NCBI GenBank assembly: GCA_965218775.1
Contig: CBDCLS010000006.1
Span: 1,364,001 to 1,428,000 of the forward strand
Direction of reading: 5' to 3'
Source: CAUZIZ01 sp965218775
GTDB lineage: Bacteria > Acidobacteriota > UBA6911 > RPQK01 > JAJDTT01
DNA length: 64,000 bases
Shown: positions 17,261 to 26,374 of the stretch, one piece after another
How the letters are laid out: the number at the start of each line of letters is the position of its first letter
How positions within the stretch are numbered: position 1 is the stretch's first letter
Made by a program: the position numbers and the translations under genes
The notes under the pieces: generated by a model
Databases searched by the model: none
Seen by the model: the letters and a program-made list of their open reading frames with translations, nothing else
What the model was told of the DNA's origin: nothing

Positions 17261-18568
17261 ATGGATCCCAAAAGCGAAAAGATTGCTCTGTTTCGATACG
17301 CTCTGATTGCCCCCCTGGTGCTGGAGGTGCTGCCCCACGGCGAGTTGACACGACGGGCCCGGGAGATCGCCGCCCGCTCCTACGAGATCCCCTTCTCCCC
17401 TCGCACCCAGGTCTCGGTCGACACGCTGCTGGATTGGGCCCAGCGCTATCGCTTGGAAGGGGTGACGGGCCTGGCCCCCAAACCCCGCTCCGATCGCGGC
17501 ACCTCACGGGTCCTGACACCGGAACTAGCGGGGATGATCGAGCGCCTCAAACGTGAGAATCCCTACCGGACCGGAGCCACCCTACTGCGGGAGCTGGCTC
17601 TGTGCTCCAACGAGAGAAAACCGCCCCTTTCCGCTTCCACCCTCTATCGGTTCCTCAAAGCGCGCGGTTTGACGGCCCGCGAGCTGCTCAAGCCCGCGCC
17701 CGGGCGCAAGAAGTTCGAGGCCGCCTCGGCCAATGAGATCTGGCAATCCGACCTGCTCCATGGGCCCTACGTCCTGCGAGCAGGAGGGGGCAAGCGCCAG
17801 GCCTTTCTCTACGCCGTTCTGGATGATGCCAGCCGCCTCATCCCCCACGCTCAGTTCTACTTCACGGAGGGCCTGGACGCGCTCCTGGATTGTCTGCGTC
17901 AAGCCGTGAGCGCTCGGGGCCTGCCCTTGCGTCTGTATGTGGACAACGCCAAGGTCTACCGCTCCGGACAACTGGCCTCGATTGCCGCCTCCTTGGGGAT
18001 CCTCGTCGTTCATACCCCACCCTATCAGCCCCAAGGACGAGGCAAGATCGAGCGTTGGTTCAAGACCGTGCGCACTCAGTTTCTGGCCAATCTCGATCGC
18101 CAGCGCCCCCTCACTCTGGAGCAACTCAACGCCCGCCTCTGGCGCTGGGTCGATCGGCACTACCACCGCTGCCAGCATAGTGCGCTGGGCAGGACACCGC
18201 TACTGCGCTGGCAGCGCGATATCGAGAAGATCCGACAGATCCCGCCCGCCACCGATGTCCGCCGCCTGTTTTTCCATCGGCTCCAGCGGGTGGTGCGCCG
18301 CGATTCGACCTTTCGCTTGCAGAGCCAGTTCTACGAGGCGCCGGCCCAGCTGGCCGGCCAACGTCTGGAGATCCGCTTCGATCCGCTCGATCTCTCCCAG
18401 GTCGAGCTGTATCGGGACGGGAAACTCCAGGGGCAGGCCCGTCCCGTCGATCCCGTCGTCAATGCCTCCCTCCCCCGCGCCCAAGCCGAGGCGTCGGAGC
18501 CCTCCGATCCGACCGGGATCAACTACCTCGAGTTGCTTCAAGACGACTCGAAGCCCGAGGAGGACTAA
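17261..18568 (+). CDS. Mu/TniA-like DDE (rve) transposase
   Basis: A 435-aa transposase with a strong AGGAGG ribosome-binding site. N-terminal helix-turn-helix domains (residues ~25-140) precede an integrase-type catalytic core with D164 (WQSDLLHG), D228 (LYVDNAKVY) and E264 (GRGKIERWF), a D-35-E spacing. A C-terminal beta-barrel follows (RLEIRFDPLDLSQVELYRDG), as in MuA, TnsB and TniA. It would cut and join transposon ends. It lies 3 nt before the ATPase gene. The gene is intact. Confidence 0.9.
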   Translation: MDPKSEKIALFRYALIAPLVLEVLPHGELTRRAREIAARSYEIPFSPRTQVSVDTLLDWAQRYRLEGVTGLAPKPRSDRGTSRVLTPELAGMIERLKRENPYRTGATLLRELALCSNERKPPLSASTLYRFLKARGLTARELLKPAPGRKKFEAASANEIWQSDLLHGPYVLRAGGGKRQAFLYAVLDDASRLIPHAQFYFTEGLDALLDCLRQAVSARGLPLRLYVDNAKVYRSGQLASIAASLGILVVHTPPYQPQGRGKIERWFKTVRTQFLANLDRQRPLTLEQLNARLWRWVDRHYHRCQHSALGRTPLLRWQRDIEKIRQIPPATDVRRLFFHRLQRVVRRDSTFRLQSQFYEAPAQLAGQRLEIRFDPLDLSQVELYRDGKLQGQARPVDPVVNASLPRAQAEASEPSDPTGINYLELLQDDSKPEED

Positions 18569-18571
18569 GCC

Positions 18572-19372
18572 ATGTTCGAGACTTTCTTTGGATTCAAGAC
18601 GACTCCCTTCAGCGCCGATGCCGATCCCCGGCAGCTGTTTGAATCGGCCGCCTGGACTCAGATGTCCGCCCGCTTACAGTTTCTCGTCGATTACCGCGGC
18701 GTGGGTTTGTTTACCGGCGAGGTCGGGGCCGGCAAATCCACCGCCACCCGTACCCTGCTGGGCAACCTCAACCCCAATCGGTACAAGATCCTTTATCTGC
18801 ACTGGTCTTCCGGCTCCCTCCTGGACCTGTTGACCCTGCTCGCTCGCCAACTGGATTTGCAGCCGGCTCACCGCCGCGCCGACCTGGTGCATCAGATCTC
18901 CGAGGCCATCGTTCGCCTCAACCAGGCCAAAAAACAACATCCCTTCCTGGTCCTGGACGAGGCCCACCTCTTAAACCACCAGACCCTGGAGCAACTCCCC
19001 TTGTTACTGAACTTCGAGATGGATTCCTGCCCCTATCTTTCCCTGGCCCTGGTGGGACAGGCGCTCCTGCGGCGGACCCTCTCCTTGCAAGTCCACGAAC
19101 CCCTACGCCAGCGCATTGCCGTGCACTACCATCTGGAGGGCTTCTCCCGCTCGGAACTGGAGGCTTACCTGGCTCAGCAGCTTCAGCTCGCGGGGGTCCC
19201 CGAACCGCTCTTTGACGACAGCGCCCGCCAGGCCCTGTATCAAGCCACCAAGGGCTTACCCCGAAAGGTCAACAAACTTTGCCTGGCGGTCTTACGCCTG
19301 GCCGCTTCACGTAAAAGCAATCAAGTCGGTGAAGCCCTGGTTCTGGAGGCCGCCCCGGAGGTCTTACTGTGA
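18572..19372 (+). CDS. ExeA/TniB-type AAA ATPase
   Basis: A 266-aa ATPase with a typical ExeA/TniB opening (FFGFKTTPFSADADPRQLF), Walker A GEVGAGKS (49-56) and Walker B FLVLDEAH with D129/E130. In Mu, Tn7 and Tn5053 the equivalent ATPase (MuB, TnsC, TniB) selects targets and activates the transposase. It starts 3 nt after the transposase stop, and its stop overlaps the next start by 4 nt (GTGA). The gene is intact. Confidence 0.9.
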   Translation: MFETFFGFKTTPFSADADPRQLFESAAWTQMSARLQFLVDYRGVGLFTGEVGAGKSTATRTLLGNLNPNRYKILYLHWSSGSLLDLLTLLARQLDLQPAHRRADLVHQISEAIVRLNQAKKQHPFLVLDEAHLLNHQTLEQLPLLLNFEMDSCPYLSLALVGQALLRRTLSLQVHEPLRQRIAVHYHLEGFSRSELEAYLAQQLQLAGVPEPLFDDSARQALYQATKGLPRKVNKLCLAVLRLAASRKSNQVGEALVLEAAPEVLL

Positions 19373-20382
19373 GCGCCCCGTCCCAAACGGTCCTGTCCCT
19401 CTCCCAGCTGATGCGCTGGAATCCCACCCCCGATCCGGCCCTGATCGGGCCCTCCCTGCTGCCGGCTCAGGGGATTCTCTTCGTGGGCGGTGAGCCCAAG
19501 GTGGGCAAGTCCCTGCTGGTCGCCAACTTGGCCTTGGCCCTGGCGGCCGGCTCTTCCCGAACCGGCTTTGACATTCCCGCTCCTGCTCGGGTCCTGCTCT
19601 GTCAGTTCGAGCTTCCCCTGGAGGCCTTTGCGGCTCGATTGGCTCAGATGCGCCAGACGCTCGGCTCGGCCGCCGATGACAATCTCTGGGTGGATACCTG
19701 CGCCACCGGGCATCTCCTGAGCACTCACGACGGTCTGAATCATTTTCTGGCCGCCGCCCGCACGGCACAGGCCCAAGTCCTCGTGCTCGATCCTCTCTAC
19801 TCCGCTCATGATCAGGACGAAAACGACACCCGCGCCATGGCCGCTTTGTGCCAGAGTTTGCTGCGCTTGCGCCAGGCCTCCCAAGCCGCCCTGATCGTCG
19901 TCCATCACGTGCGCAAATCCGTCGCTCGGCACGAGGTCGGAAGCGCCCTTCGCGGCTCCAGTGCCCTGCACGCCGTCGGCGACAGCTATCTGTTACTGCG
20001 GCGCCCTTCGGCCCTGCCCAACTCCCTGGAACTGTGCTTTCAGTTCCGATACGCCCCCGCCCTCTCTCCCCGTCGGCTCCGTCTCGATCCCGCCACCTTA
20101 TGGTTTCACCCCAGCGGCCAAGCCCCCACCCCGGCTCCTTCCCGCCGGAAGGTCCAAAGCACCGATGTCCAGGACGCGCTTCATCACCTGGGGGCTAGCG
20201 CCGGCTACAATCAGCTCCGGGATCAGATCATGCGCACCTGTGATTGCTCCAAGCGCACCGCTCAGCTCGCCATGACCCAGGCCTCCGAGCAGGGACGCAT
20301 CCTTCGGGACCAGGGCCGCTACCGTCTTCCCCCCGACTTTGCCGCCGGGTCGCGCCGCCGGCAAACCCCGCCTGCGGGTTGA
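19369..20382 (+). CDS. RecA-fold ATPase (AAA_25/RepA-like) with C-terminal winged helix
   Basis: A 337-aa protein starting with GTG, coupled to the preceding ATPase. Walker A is GEPKVGKS (41-48), Walker B is VLVLDPLYS, and a HHVRKS segment resembles the RepA/RadA-like sensor. The C-terminal ~90 residues (DVQDALHHLGASAGYNQLRD, then CSKRTAQLAMTQASEQGRIL) look like a winged helix. This class is best known from plasmid replication helicases and primase partners. Its presence beside a complete DDE-ATPase pair is unusual. It may help recruit replication or select targets; that is inference. Confidence 0.8.
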   Translation: MSAPSQTVLSLSQLMRWNPTPDPALIGPSLLPAQGILFVGGEPKVGKSLLVANLALALAAGSSRTGFDIPAPARVLLCQFELPLEAFAARLAQMRQTLGSAADDNLWVDTCATGHLLSTHDGLNHFLAAARTAQAQVLVLDPLYSAHDQDENDTRAMAALCQSLLRLRQASQAALIVVHHVRKSVARHEVGSALRGSSALHAVGDSYLLLRRPSALPNSLELCFQFRYAPALSPRRLRLDPATLWFHPSGQAPTPAPSRRKVQSTDVQDALHHLGASAGYNQLRDQIMRTCDCSKRTAQLAMTQASEQGRILRDQGRYRLPPDFAAGSRRRQTPPAG

Positions 20383-20441
20383 AGCAGGCCCGAGGGCTGA
20401 CGCGACGGAAGCTGAATCTCAGCCTTCATCGTTCGGCCTCG

Positions 20442-20478
20442 CCCCGCCAGAGCGGACTCTTTGGCGGGGCCTTTTTCT
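20442..20478 (+). terminator. Rho-independent terminator of the transposon operon
   Basis: A GC-rich stem (CCCCGCCAGAG paired with CTCTTTGGCGGGG, a small bulge) is followed by CCTTTTTCTT. It lies 60 nt after the stop of the RecA-like gene. Confidence 0.85.
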
Positions 20479-20601
20479 TGCTCCCCCCAATCCCCCTCAG
20501 CTTTCGGAGCCGAAGCCCTCGGCCTATCTATGCGACGTGGCCCCGACGACGCCGTCGGGGCGTTCCGCTCTTTCCTCAGCCTTCGCTCAAGCCTCCCCAC
20601 A

Positions 20602-20648
20602 GCGGGATAGGATACCCTTCGCCCCTACCCACGGAAGTATCCTATCCT
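20602..20648. promoter_or_regulatory. Inverted GTATCCTA motifs near the transposon right end
   Basis: TAGGATAC at 20608-20615 and GTATCCTA at 20637-20644 face each other. A third copy, GTATCCTA at 16454-16461, lies near the left end and is followed by CCGCTG, which also abuts the inverted right-end copy (CAGCGGGA). Repeated sub-terminal motifs are where Mu/Tn7-type transposases bind, so these are candidate binding sites. Confidence 0.5.
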
Positions 20649-20872
20649 GGCTTTCCCACACTTCTTCCAGACCCCTTCGGAAGGCAGGCTCTAAATCGAA
20701 AAACTTGGCGGAATTTATCCTGCGAACTCAAAGGGCACGAACGTGACGCGTTACAGTCCCGCCTGCCTCACCCGACGAAGTTCGCCTTCAGGCCCTGAGA
20801 ACTGGGGATCTGACCGATGGCTACGGGGAACTAGGACAGTCGAGGACGCGCCCGAGATGTGCGTGATCTAAT

Positions 20873-20941
20873 GTCTTCATCAAGATCCACGGACAGCTCC
20901 ACTACCTTTGGTGGGCAGTGGATCAGGATGGCGATGTGCTA
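20873..20941 (+). pseudogene. IS6-family transposase scrap
   Basis: About 23 codons read VFIKIHGQLHYLWWAVDQDG, then DVL. This matches the core around the first catalytic Asp of IS6/IS26-type transposases. Nothing else of the gene is present. It lies between the four-gene transposon and the SGNH-hydrolase gene. Confidence 0.6.
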
Positions 20942-20997
20942 GTGGTACGTGTCGAGGTCATCCGAAGTCTTGGCGACTTCGGCTACACAGAAAACGT

Positions 20998-22071
20998 TCA
21001 ACGCTGGACGCGTGAAGCGATCGCCTTGGCCGCGAGTCTGTGACCGTCGCGGTTCCAATGACCGTCAAACTTGAAATGGTAGCTCAACGGATCCCCGCTC
21101 TGCTCGAACTGCGGCCGTAGGTCGACAACCGTCAGTTCCTGTTCCCGAAGGTTCTTCAGAAAGGCCTCATGAACGAGCCGTTCGTTGCTTTGATTGTCAC
21201 CGGTCCAAAGACCACGTGAAGGAATGATAACGATGGTCGTGTGGTATTTGGATGCAATCTCGGCTAGTTGAATCGCTGAACTACGAATCTTTACGGGATC
21301 AAATTCGTTTTTGAGCATCCCCGCAATATTGTCTACGACGAGCCCCATGCTGATGCCAAAGCTTTTGAGGATCGGAATCTGATGCATCACGCTCGTCAAA
21401 GCGTGATAGCTTGCGGTGTAAGTGGCAAGACTCTTTTTCGATATGGTAAACGCTTTACCAAAGCTGAAGCCCGTGTGGCGTGGTCTGGCGGAACGACGGG
21501 CACGGGCCAACTGTTCATAGTTGCACAGATCATTCTCCATGGAAACGCCGACGACCAAGCGGCCGATCGATGCGCCGTTCCTCTCTGCGTAATGGACGAG
21601 CTTCTCATATCCAGCGAAATTCGTCGACGGCATGGCCAAGTTAAATGTGCGGACGCCAAGCATTGTCCCCAACTGGTTCGAGAATCGCTCGGTCTGCTCA
21701 ACTTCCCAGCCAAAAGTGAATGAATCGCCAACGAACACTCAGTCCGTTTTATTCGCATTGCGGACGTCGCGAGCATCTCGAAATCCCAGGCCATTAATCT
21801 TGATCTCGACGTCATAGTCCCCGGTGTTTTTCCACTGGCGGCCAACAAAGTTTGGCTCGGCCAGCGGCGCACCGAAATCTTGCATCGTAAAAGCCACATG
21901 CCCACTTGGGTGATATACCGGCATCAGGATGCGAATCAAGACTTCGAGCAAGACGATGCTAGCAATCGACGATGTCGCCAACAAAGCAATTCTCGTTCGC
22001 CATCCAAACCGGTGCCTTGGAGATTCCACGTGCAACTCCACGAATGGACGATTCCAGTTGCTGGCAAACAA
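20998..22071 (-). pseudogene. Membrane-anchored SGNH-hydrolase-like protein with an in-frame TGA
   Basis: The frame from 22071 has an N-terminal membrane segment (IALLATSSIASIVLLEVLIRIL) and a beta region ending FRDARDVRNANKTD. It then meets TGA at 21741-21739 and continues in the same frame with VFVGDSFTFGWEVEQ, the Ser block of an SGNH/GDSL hydrolase. A C-terminal GHWNRDGH supplies the Asp-His. The whole would be 357 residues plus the stop position. Either a nonsense mutation killed the gene, or the hydrolase part (GTG at 21738) is made separately, or the stop is read through. Typical relatives act on cell-surface polysaccharides. Confidence 0.75.
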
Positions 22072-22149
22072 TACTTGTCATGACCAGTAGGAATCAAACG
22101 ACCGATACGAACTCTTGCGCCGTGTCCGCTGGGGGGCGAGGCTGCTAGC

Positions 22150-22341
22150 AAGCAATCAATAGGAAGTTCCTTTTAGATTGAGTTGTAGGAAAGAGAGTGA
22201 AACGACCGAAAAAGGCACCGAAATGATCTTTTTCGTAGAAGTAGGGATAGGCCTCCTTAAACTCCTCCCAGTATCTTCCAGACACGGGTAGAAGGCGGTG
22301 TGCTCCGGCTGACGGGGCCGGTAGGTGCCAGCGAGGGGCAT
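22150..22341 (-). pseudogene. IS91-type transposase N-terminal scrap, frameshifted
   Basis: One frame reads YRPRQPEHTAFYPCLED and a second continues YWEEFKEAYPYFYEKDH. Together they match the N-terminal start of IS91-family transposases (YRPR..ERT.LY pattern). The rest is missing. A C-terminal IS91-like fragment is at 10431-10889. Confidence 0.5.
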
Positions 22342-22574
22342 GCTCTATCGGAAACGTTTGCCGGAGCGAATCTACGAGGTTCAAATCGGATCACGACCTC
22401 TGGCTCTGGAGTTCATTCGACGTTTCCGCACGAAGCTTGAATGTCCGCTTTAGGGGGTGAAAGCGGCCGTTCAACGGCGATCTACTCTGACACTGTTTGT
22501 ACGGTCAGATCTGAGCGATTACAGATCAGCCTGTTGCGCCGCCGAAATTTTCAAAAAAAATCTGCGGAAGTGAG

Positions 22575-23640
22575 AGCAGCACCTTCCTCATCCCGCACCC
22601 CCCACCCCTTCGACAATCGATTCGCCAGGGGGGCCATTCGCGCAGCGCAACCACCGGCTGCGCGCAACTCGCCCCCCAGGGGGTCGCAACAGCGCGATTG
22701 CGCGCCATTATTTGCGACCCAGCGAAAAGGGTCTAAATGGTTGAATCAACTAGGATTGCGAGGTAGAAAAACGCGGCCCAATGGGGTAAAATAGTAGACC
22801 CTAACCGGGCGCGCCAATCGCGGAGATTCCCGCCGGACAAGGCTTTCAGCGCTTAGCTGAGCTCGCGAATCGTGCGTTTTTAGGTTGGGGTGAGTGGGTG
22901 GACGTTAGCACCTTCCTCATCCCGCCGACCCCACCCCTTCGACAATCGATTCGCCAGGGGCCATTTACGCAGCGCAACCACTCCACCCATATGGCGAGAA
23001 AGCACCCCCAGGGGGTCAAAAAGCGGTGATTTCGCGCCATTCTGGCGCGCCGTCGATTTTGGGGTTAAGTGGTGATACAACTTGGTTTACAGAATAGTGA
23101 ATATCGTGGCAGTTATCCGACCTATACTGCCCTATCTAGTTGCAAACAATGTGCTTAACCGAGATGACAATCCTGATGGAGTAGGGTATACTTAGGGGGC
23201 ACTACAGGGCCCTCTAGACTATCGATCATCCCTATTTTAAAGGCTTTCAGCGCTTAGCTGAGCTCGCAAATGCGTGCGTTTTGAGGTCGGGGTGAGTTGG
23301 TGGTGCCAGCACCTTCCTCATCCCGCCGACCCCACCCCTTCGACAATCGATTCGCCAGGGGGGACATTCGAGCAGCGCAAGCACTCCACCGGCTGCGCGC
23401 AACTCGCCCCCCAGGGGGTCGCAACAGCGCAGTTGCGCGCCATTATTTGCGGCCCACCGAAAAGGGTCTAAATGGTTGAATCAACTAGGATTGCGAGGTA
23501 GAAAAACGCGGCCCAATGGGGTAAAATAGTAGACCCTAACGGCGTGCGCCAATCGCGGAGATCCCCGCCCGACAAGGCTTTCAGCGCTTAGCTGAGCTCG
23601 CGAATGCGTGCGTTTTGAGGTCGCGGCGAGTGGGTAGCGC
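22575..23640. repeat. Non-coding field of three diverged interspersed direct repeats
   Basis: Three blocks recur. AGCACCTTCCTCATCCCGC followed by TTCGACAATCGATTCGCCAG occurs near 22578, 22908 and 23308. An ~80-bp block starting GAAAAGGGTCTAAATGGTTG occurs at 22724 and 23458. GGCTTTCAGCGCTTAGCTGA occurs near 22840, 23240 and 23574. The units are 330-400 bp and not precisely tandem. The frames inside are short and mirror the repeats, so they are unlikely to be genes. The field lies directly upstream of the kinase gene, and its function is unknown. Confidence 0.75.
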
Positions 23641-23727
23641 GCGCAGGCCCCGCACAGGTTACTATCCCATCACGACTATTGAGACCACGCTTGCTGCGGG
23701 GTAGGATGAGGGGAAAGTCCTATTCGT

Positions 23728-26373
23728 ATGATTGGCCAAAGCATCTCGCACTACCGCATCCTGGAGAAACTCGGTGAGGGCGGGATGGGAGAGGTGTATC
23801 GGGCTGAGGACACCTCTCTGAAGCGCGAAGTCGCCATCAAGGTCCTGCCGGAGCAGTTCACCCAGGACGCCGAGAGGCTGGCCAGGCTCCAGCGCGAGGC
23901 TCAGATTCTGGCCTCGCTGAATCACCCCAACATCGCTGCGATCTACGGCCTGGAACAAGCCGATGGAGTGCGCTTCCTGATTCTAGAACTGGTGGAGGGT
24001 CAGACCCTGGCACAGCGACTCAGTATGGGCCCCCTGCCAGTAGAGGAATCCCTGGAGATCTGCCGTCAGATCGCCGAGGGACTGGAAGTGGCCCACGAGA
24101 GCGGTATCATCCACCGCGACCTGAAACCGGCCAACGTGAGCGTGACCCCCGAGGACAAGGTCAAGATTCTCGACTTTGGTCTGGCCAAGGCGTTGGAGGC
24201 GGAACTGTCACCGGAGGAACTGGCGCACTCTCCGACCATCACGGCTGAAATGACACGGGCTGGAGTCATTCTCGGCACGGCAGCCTACATGAGCCCGGAA
24301 CAGGCTCGTGGGAAGCCGGTGGATAAGCGGACCGATGTCTGGGCTTTTGGGTGTGTGCTTTATGAGTTGCTGACGGGCAGACAGACCTTCGCAGGCGAGA
24401 CGATTACTGACATCCTGGGAGCCATCGTTCATAAAGAGCCCGACTGGGAGCTTCTGCCTGAGGATACTCCCTGGGGCACCCGTAGACTGCTCCAGAGGTG
24501 TCTTAAGAAAGACCCCCACGAGCGGCTCCAGCACATAGGGGATGCTCGCATCGAGATCAGACAGGCTCAGACCGAGCCCGTTGACCCTACCTTGGCACAG
24601 GCGGCTCCTGTAGAAGCCTCTTCGAGTTGGCGGCGGGGGATGATTCTAGGAGTCGTCATTGGCCTCGTAGGGAGCATCGCCGGTTTCTTCCTTTGGAATC
24701 TAGCCGACGACAGCCAACCCAGACAGCCCACTGTTGTGCGGTTTCCTGTTGTCCTTCCTGAGGGTGCGACGCTTCGGGGCTACCTATTAGAACTCTCACC
24801 CGATGGGACCCAGTTGGTTTACTCTGCCCATCTAGAAGGTACGCCACAGCTGTACGTGCGGGCCCTGGATCAACTGGAGTCCAAGCCGATCCCTCACACC
24901 GAAGGGGGCGAGTTTCCGTTTTTCTCTCCCAACGGGAAGTGGGTGGGCTTCTTTAGCCAGGATAAGCAAGCATTGAAGAAAGTGTCCTTGATGGGTGGAA
25001 CGCCCCAGACCCTCTGCGATGTGGAAGTGAAGTTCGGCCCTGGCGGCAGTTGGGGTCAGGATGGCACGATCGTCTTCGCACCAAGTGACGGACTCTGGAG
25101 AGTCTCGGAGGCAGGGGGCACTTCCGAGGAACTGAGTGGAGCCGGGTATGATTCTGTGTATGATTCTGGTCCCCAGATTCTACCTGGGGGCAAGGCAGTG
25201 GTATTCAGCAGCCGGGAGGAGGACCTAGGACAGAGCATAAGGGTGCTGTCTCTGGAAACCGGTGAGGAGAAGGTCCTCATCCAGCCTGGCAGCCACCCCC
25301 GTTATGCGCTCACCGGTCACCTGATCTACGCTTTGGACGAAACCCTCCTGGCGGCACCCTTCGACCTGAAAACCCTTGAGGTGACCGGAGACTCCACACC
25401 GGTGTTGGAGGGGCTGTGGGTAGAGCAGGGTAAGGTGCAGTACAGCATATCGGAGAACGGAACGCTGGCCTACGTCTCCAGGGGGGGGCCGGCAAGTGGT
25501 GGGACTGGGCTGTCCTGGGTAGATCGCCAGGGCGAGCAGAAGCCAGTGACGGAAATACGGCGAGACTTCCATTCCCCTCGCTTGTCGCCCGATGGGAAGC
25601 GTTTGGGCGTGACACTGGGACATTGGGGAGACGATGAGCTCTGGATCTATGAAATAGCTCGAGGGATCTTGAGTCCGTTGACGACTGGTTGGGCTCCCGT
25701 TTGGACTCCGGATGGCACTCGACTGGCATTCTGTCGGCTGGGTAGTCAAACCGGTCTCTCTTGGATGGCAGCTGACGGCAGTGGTGAGGCCGAGCAACTC
25801 ACGACGGGCGATTTTCAGATGCCCTTCTCCTGGTCCCCCGACGGTAATGTATTGGCGTTTGTAGAAGTTGATTCCTCAAGAAACCCCCACATTTCGTTGC
25901 TTCCTCTCGGAGGTGAGCCGCAGCCCTTTCTTGCCGCCGAGTTTAACGCAAGTCAGCCCATGTTCTCGCGGGACGGCCGGTGGATTGCCTTTACCTCCAA
26001 CCGCTCGGGCAGAAACGAGGTGTACGTAAAGCGCTACCCCCAAGAGGGCGGGATTGAGCCCATATCCACAGACGGAGGGGTTAAGCCCCTATGGGCGCAC
26101 AGTGGCAGGGAGCTTTTCTATCGGAACGGGGAAAAGGTGATGGTGGTCTCCATCCAAACGAACCCAACACTTAGAGCGGAAGCCCCGAGACTACTGTTTA
26201 TCTATCCAGAGGGTTCTTCGAGGGGTGTTTTGGAGGGTCTTATGCCCTTGTCCTACGACATCGCCCCGGACGACCAACGGTTTTTGTTCATCCAGCAGGG
26301 GTGGCCGACCCAAATCAACGTCGTCCTGAACTGGTTCAAAGAACTCAAGCGGCTGGTGCCCACCGATAATTGA
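23728..26373 (+). CDS. Pkn2-type Ser/Thr protein kinase with WD40/TolB-like propeller
   Basis: An 881-aa membrane kinase. The cytoplasmic kinase domain (1-~275) has the glycine loop GEGGMGEVY, Lys38 in VAIKVL, HRDLKPAN with Asp131, and DFG at 149-151. A transmembrane segment at ~300-325 (GMILGVVIGLVGSIAGFFLW) leads to an external beta-propeller of PD40-like repeats (LSPDGTQLVYSA, FSPNGKWVGFF, SPDGKRLGV, SRDGRWIAFTSNR). This architecture is abundant in Acidobacteria. The propeller probably senses an external ligand. The next gene starts 1 nt after its stop. The gene is intact. A kinase scrap at 43095-43325 is derived from a relative. Confidence 0.95.
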   Translation: MIGQSISHYRILEKLGEGGMGEVYRAEDTSLKREVAIKVLPEQFTQDAERLARLQREAQILASLNHPNIAAIYGLEQADGVRFLILELVEGQTLAQRLSMGPLPVEESLEICRQIAEGLEVAHESGIIHRDLKPANVSVTPEDKVKILDFGLAKALEAELSPEELAHSPTITAEMTRAGVILGTAAYMSPEQARGKPVDKRTDVWAFGCVLYELLTGRQTFAGETITDILGAIVHKEPDWELLPEDTPWGTRRLLQRCLKKDPHERLQHIGDARIEIRQAQTEPVDPTLAQAAPVEASSSWRRGMILGVVIGLVGSIAGFFLWNLADDSQPRQPTVVRFPVVLPEGATLRGYLLELSPDGTQLVYSAHLEGTPQLYVRALDQLESKPIPHTEGGEFPFFSPNGKWVGFFSQDKQALKKVSLMGGTPQTLCDVEVKFGPGGSWGQDGTIVFAPSDGLWRVSEAGGTSEELSGAGYDSVYDSGPQILPGGKAVVFSSREEDLGQSIRVLSLETGEEKVLIQPGSHPRYALTGHLIYALDETLLAAPFDLKTLEVTGDSTPVLEGLWVEQGKVQYSISENGTLAYVSRGGPASGGTGLSWVDRQGEQKPVTEIRRDFHSPRLSPDGKRLGVTLGHWGDDELWIYEIARGILSPLTTGWAPVWTPDGTRLAFCRLGSQTGLSWMAADGSGEAEQLTTGDFQMPFSWSPDGNVLAFVEVDSSRNPHISLLPLGGEPQPFLAAEFNASQPMFSRDGRWIAFTSNRSGRNEVYVKRYPQEGGIEPISTDGGVKPLWAHSGRELFYRNGEKVMVVSIQTNPTLRAEAPRLLFIYPEGSSRGVLEGLMPLSYDIAPDDQRFLFIQQGWPTQINVVLNWFKELKRLVPTDN

Positions 26374-26374
26374 G

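Larger units (their letters stand above)
16301..20755 (+). mobile_element. Four-gene Mu/Tn7/Tn5053-like transposon, 4455 bp
   Basis: Inverted ends TGTAACGCGTCAC (16301) and GTGACGCGTTACA (to 20755) enclose four co-directional, tightly packed genes: zinc-ribbon protein, DDE transposase, ExeA/TniB-type ATPase and RecA-like ATPase, followed by a strong terminator. Ends beginning TGT fit Mu/Tn7/Tn5053-type elements. No target duplication is seen (CTGGG left, GTCCC right), which suggests a later deletion or rearrangement at one side. There is no cargo gene, so it is a minimal self-mobilising unit. Confidence 0.82.

Noticed and set aside
22575..23640. Possible CRISPR array
   Set aside because: Repeat blocks are of unequal size (50-80 bp), spaced by hundreds of bases, not regular 25-40-bp repeats with spacers, and no cas genes are present.
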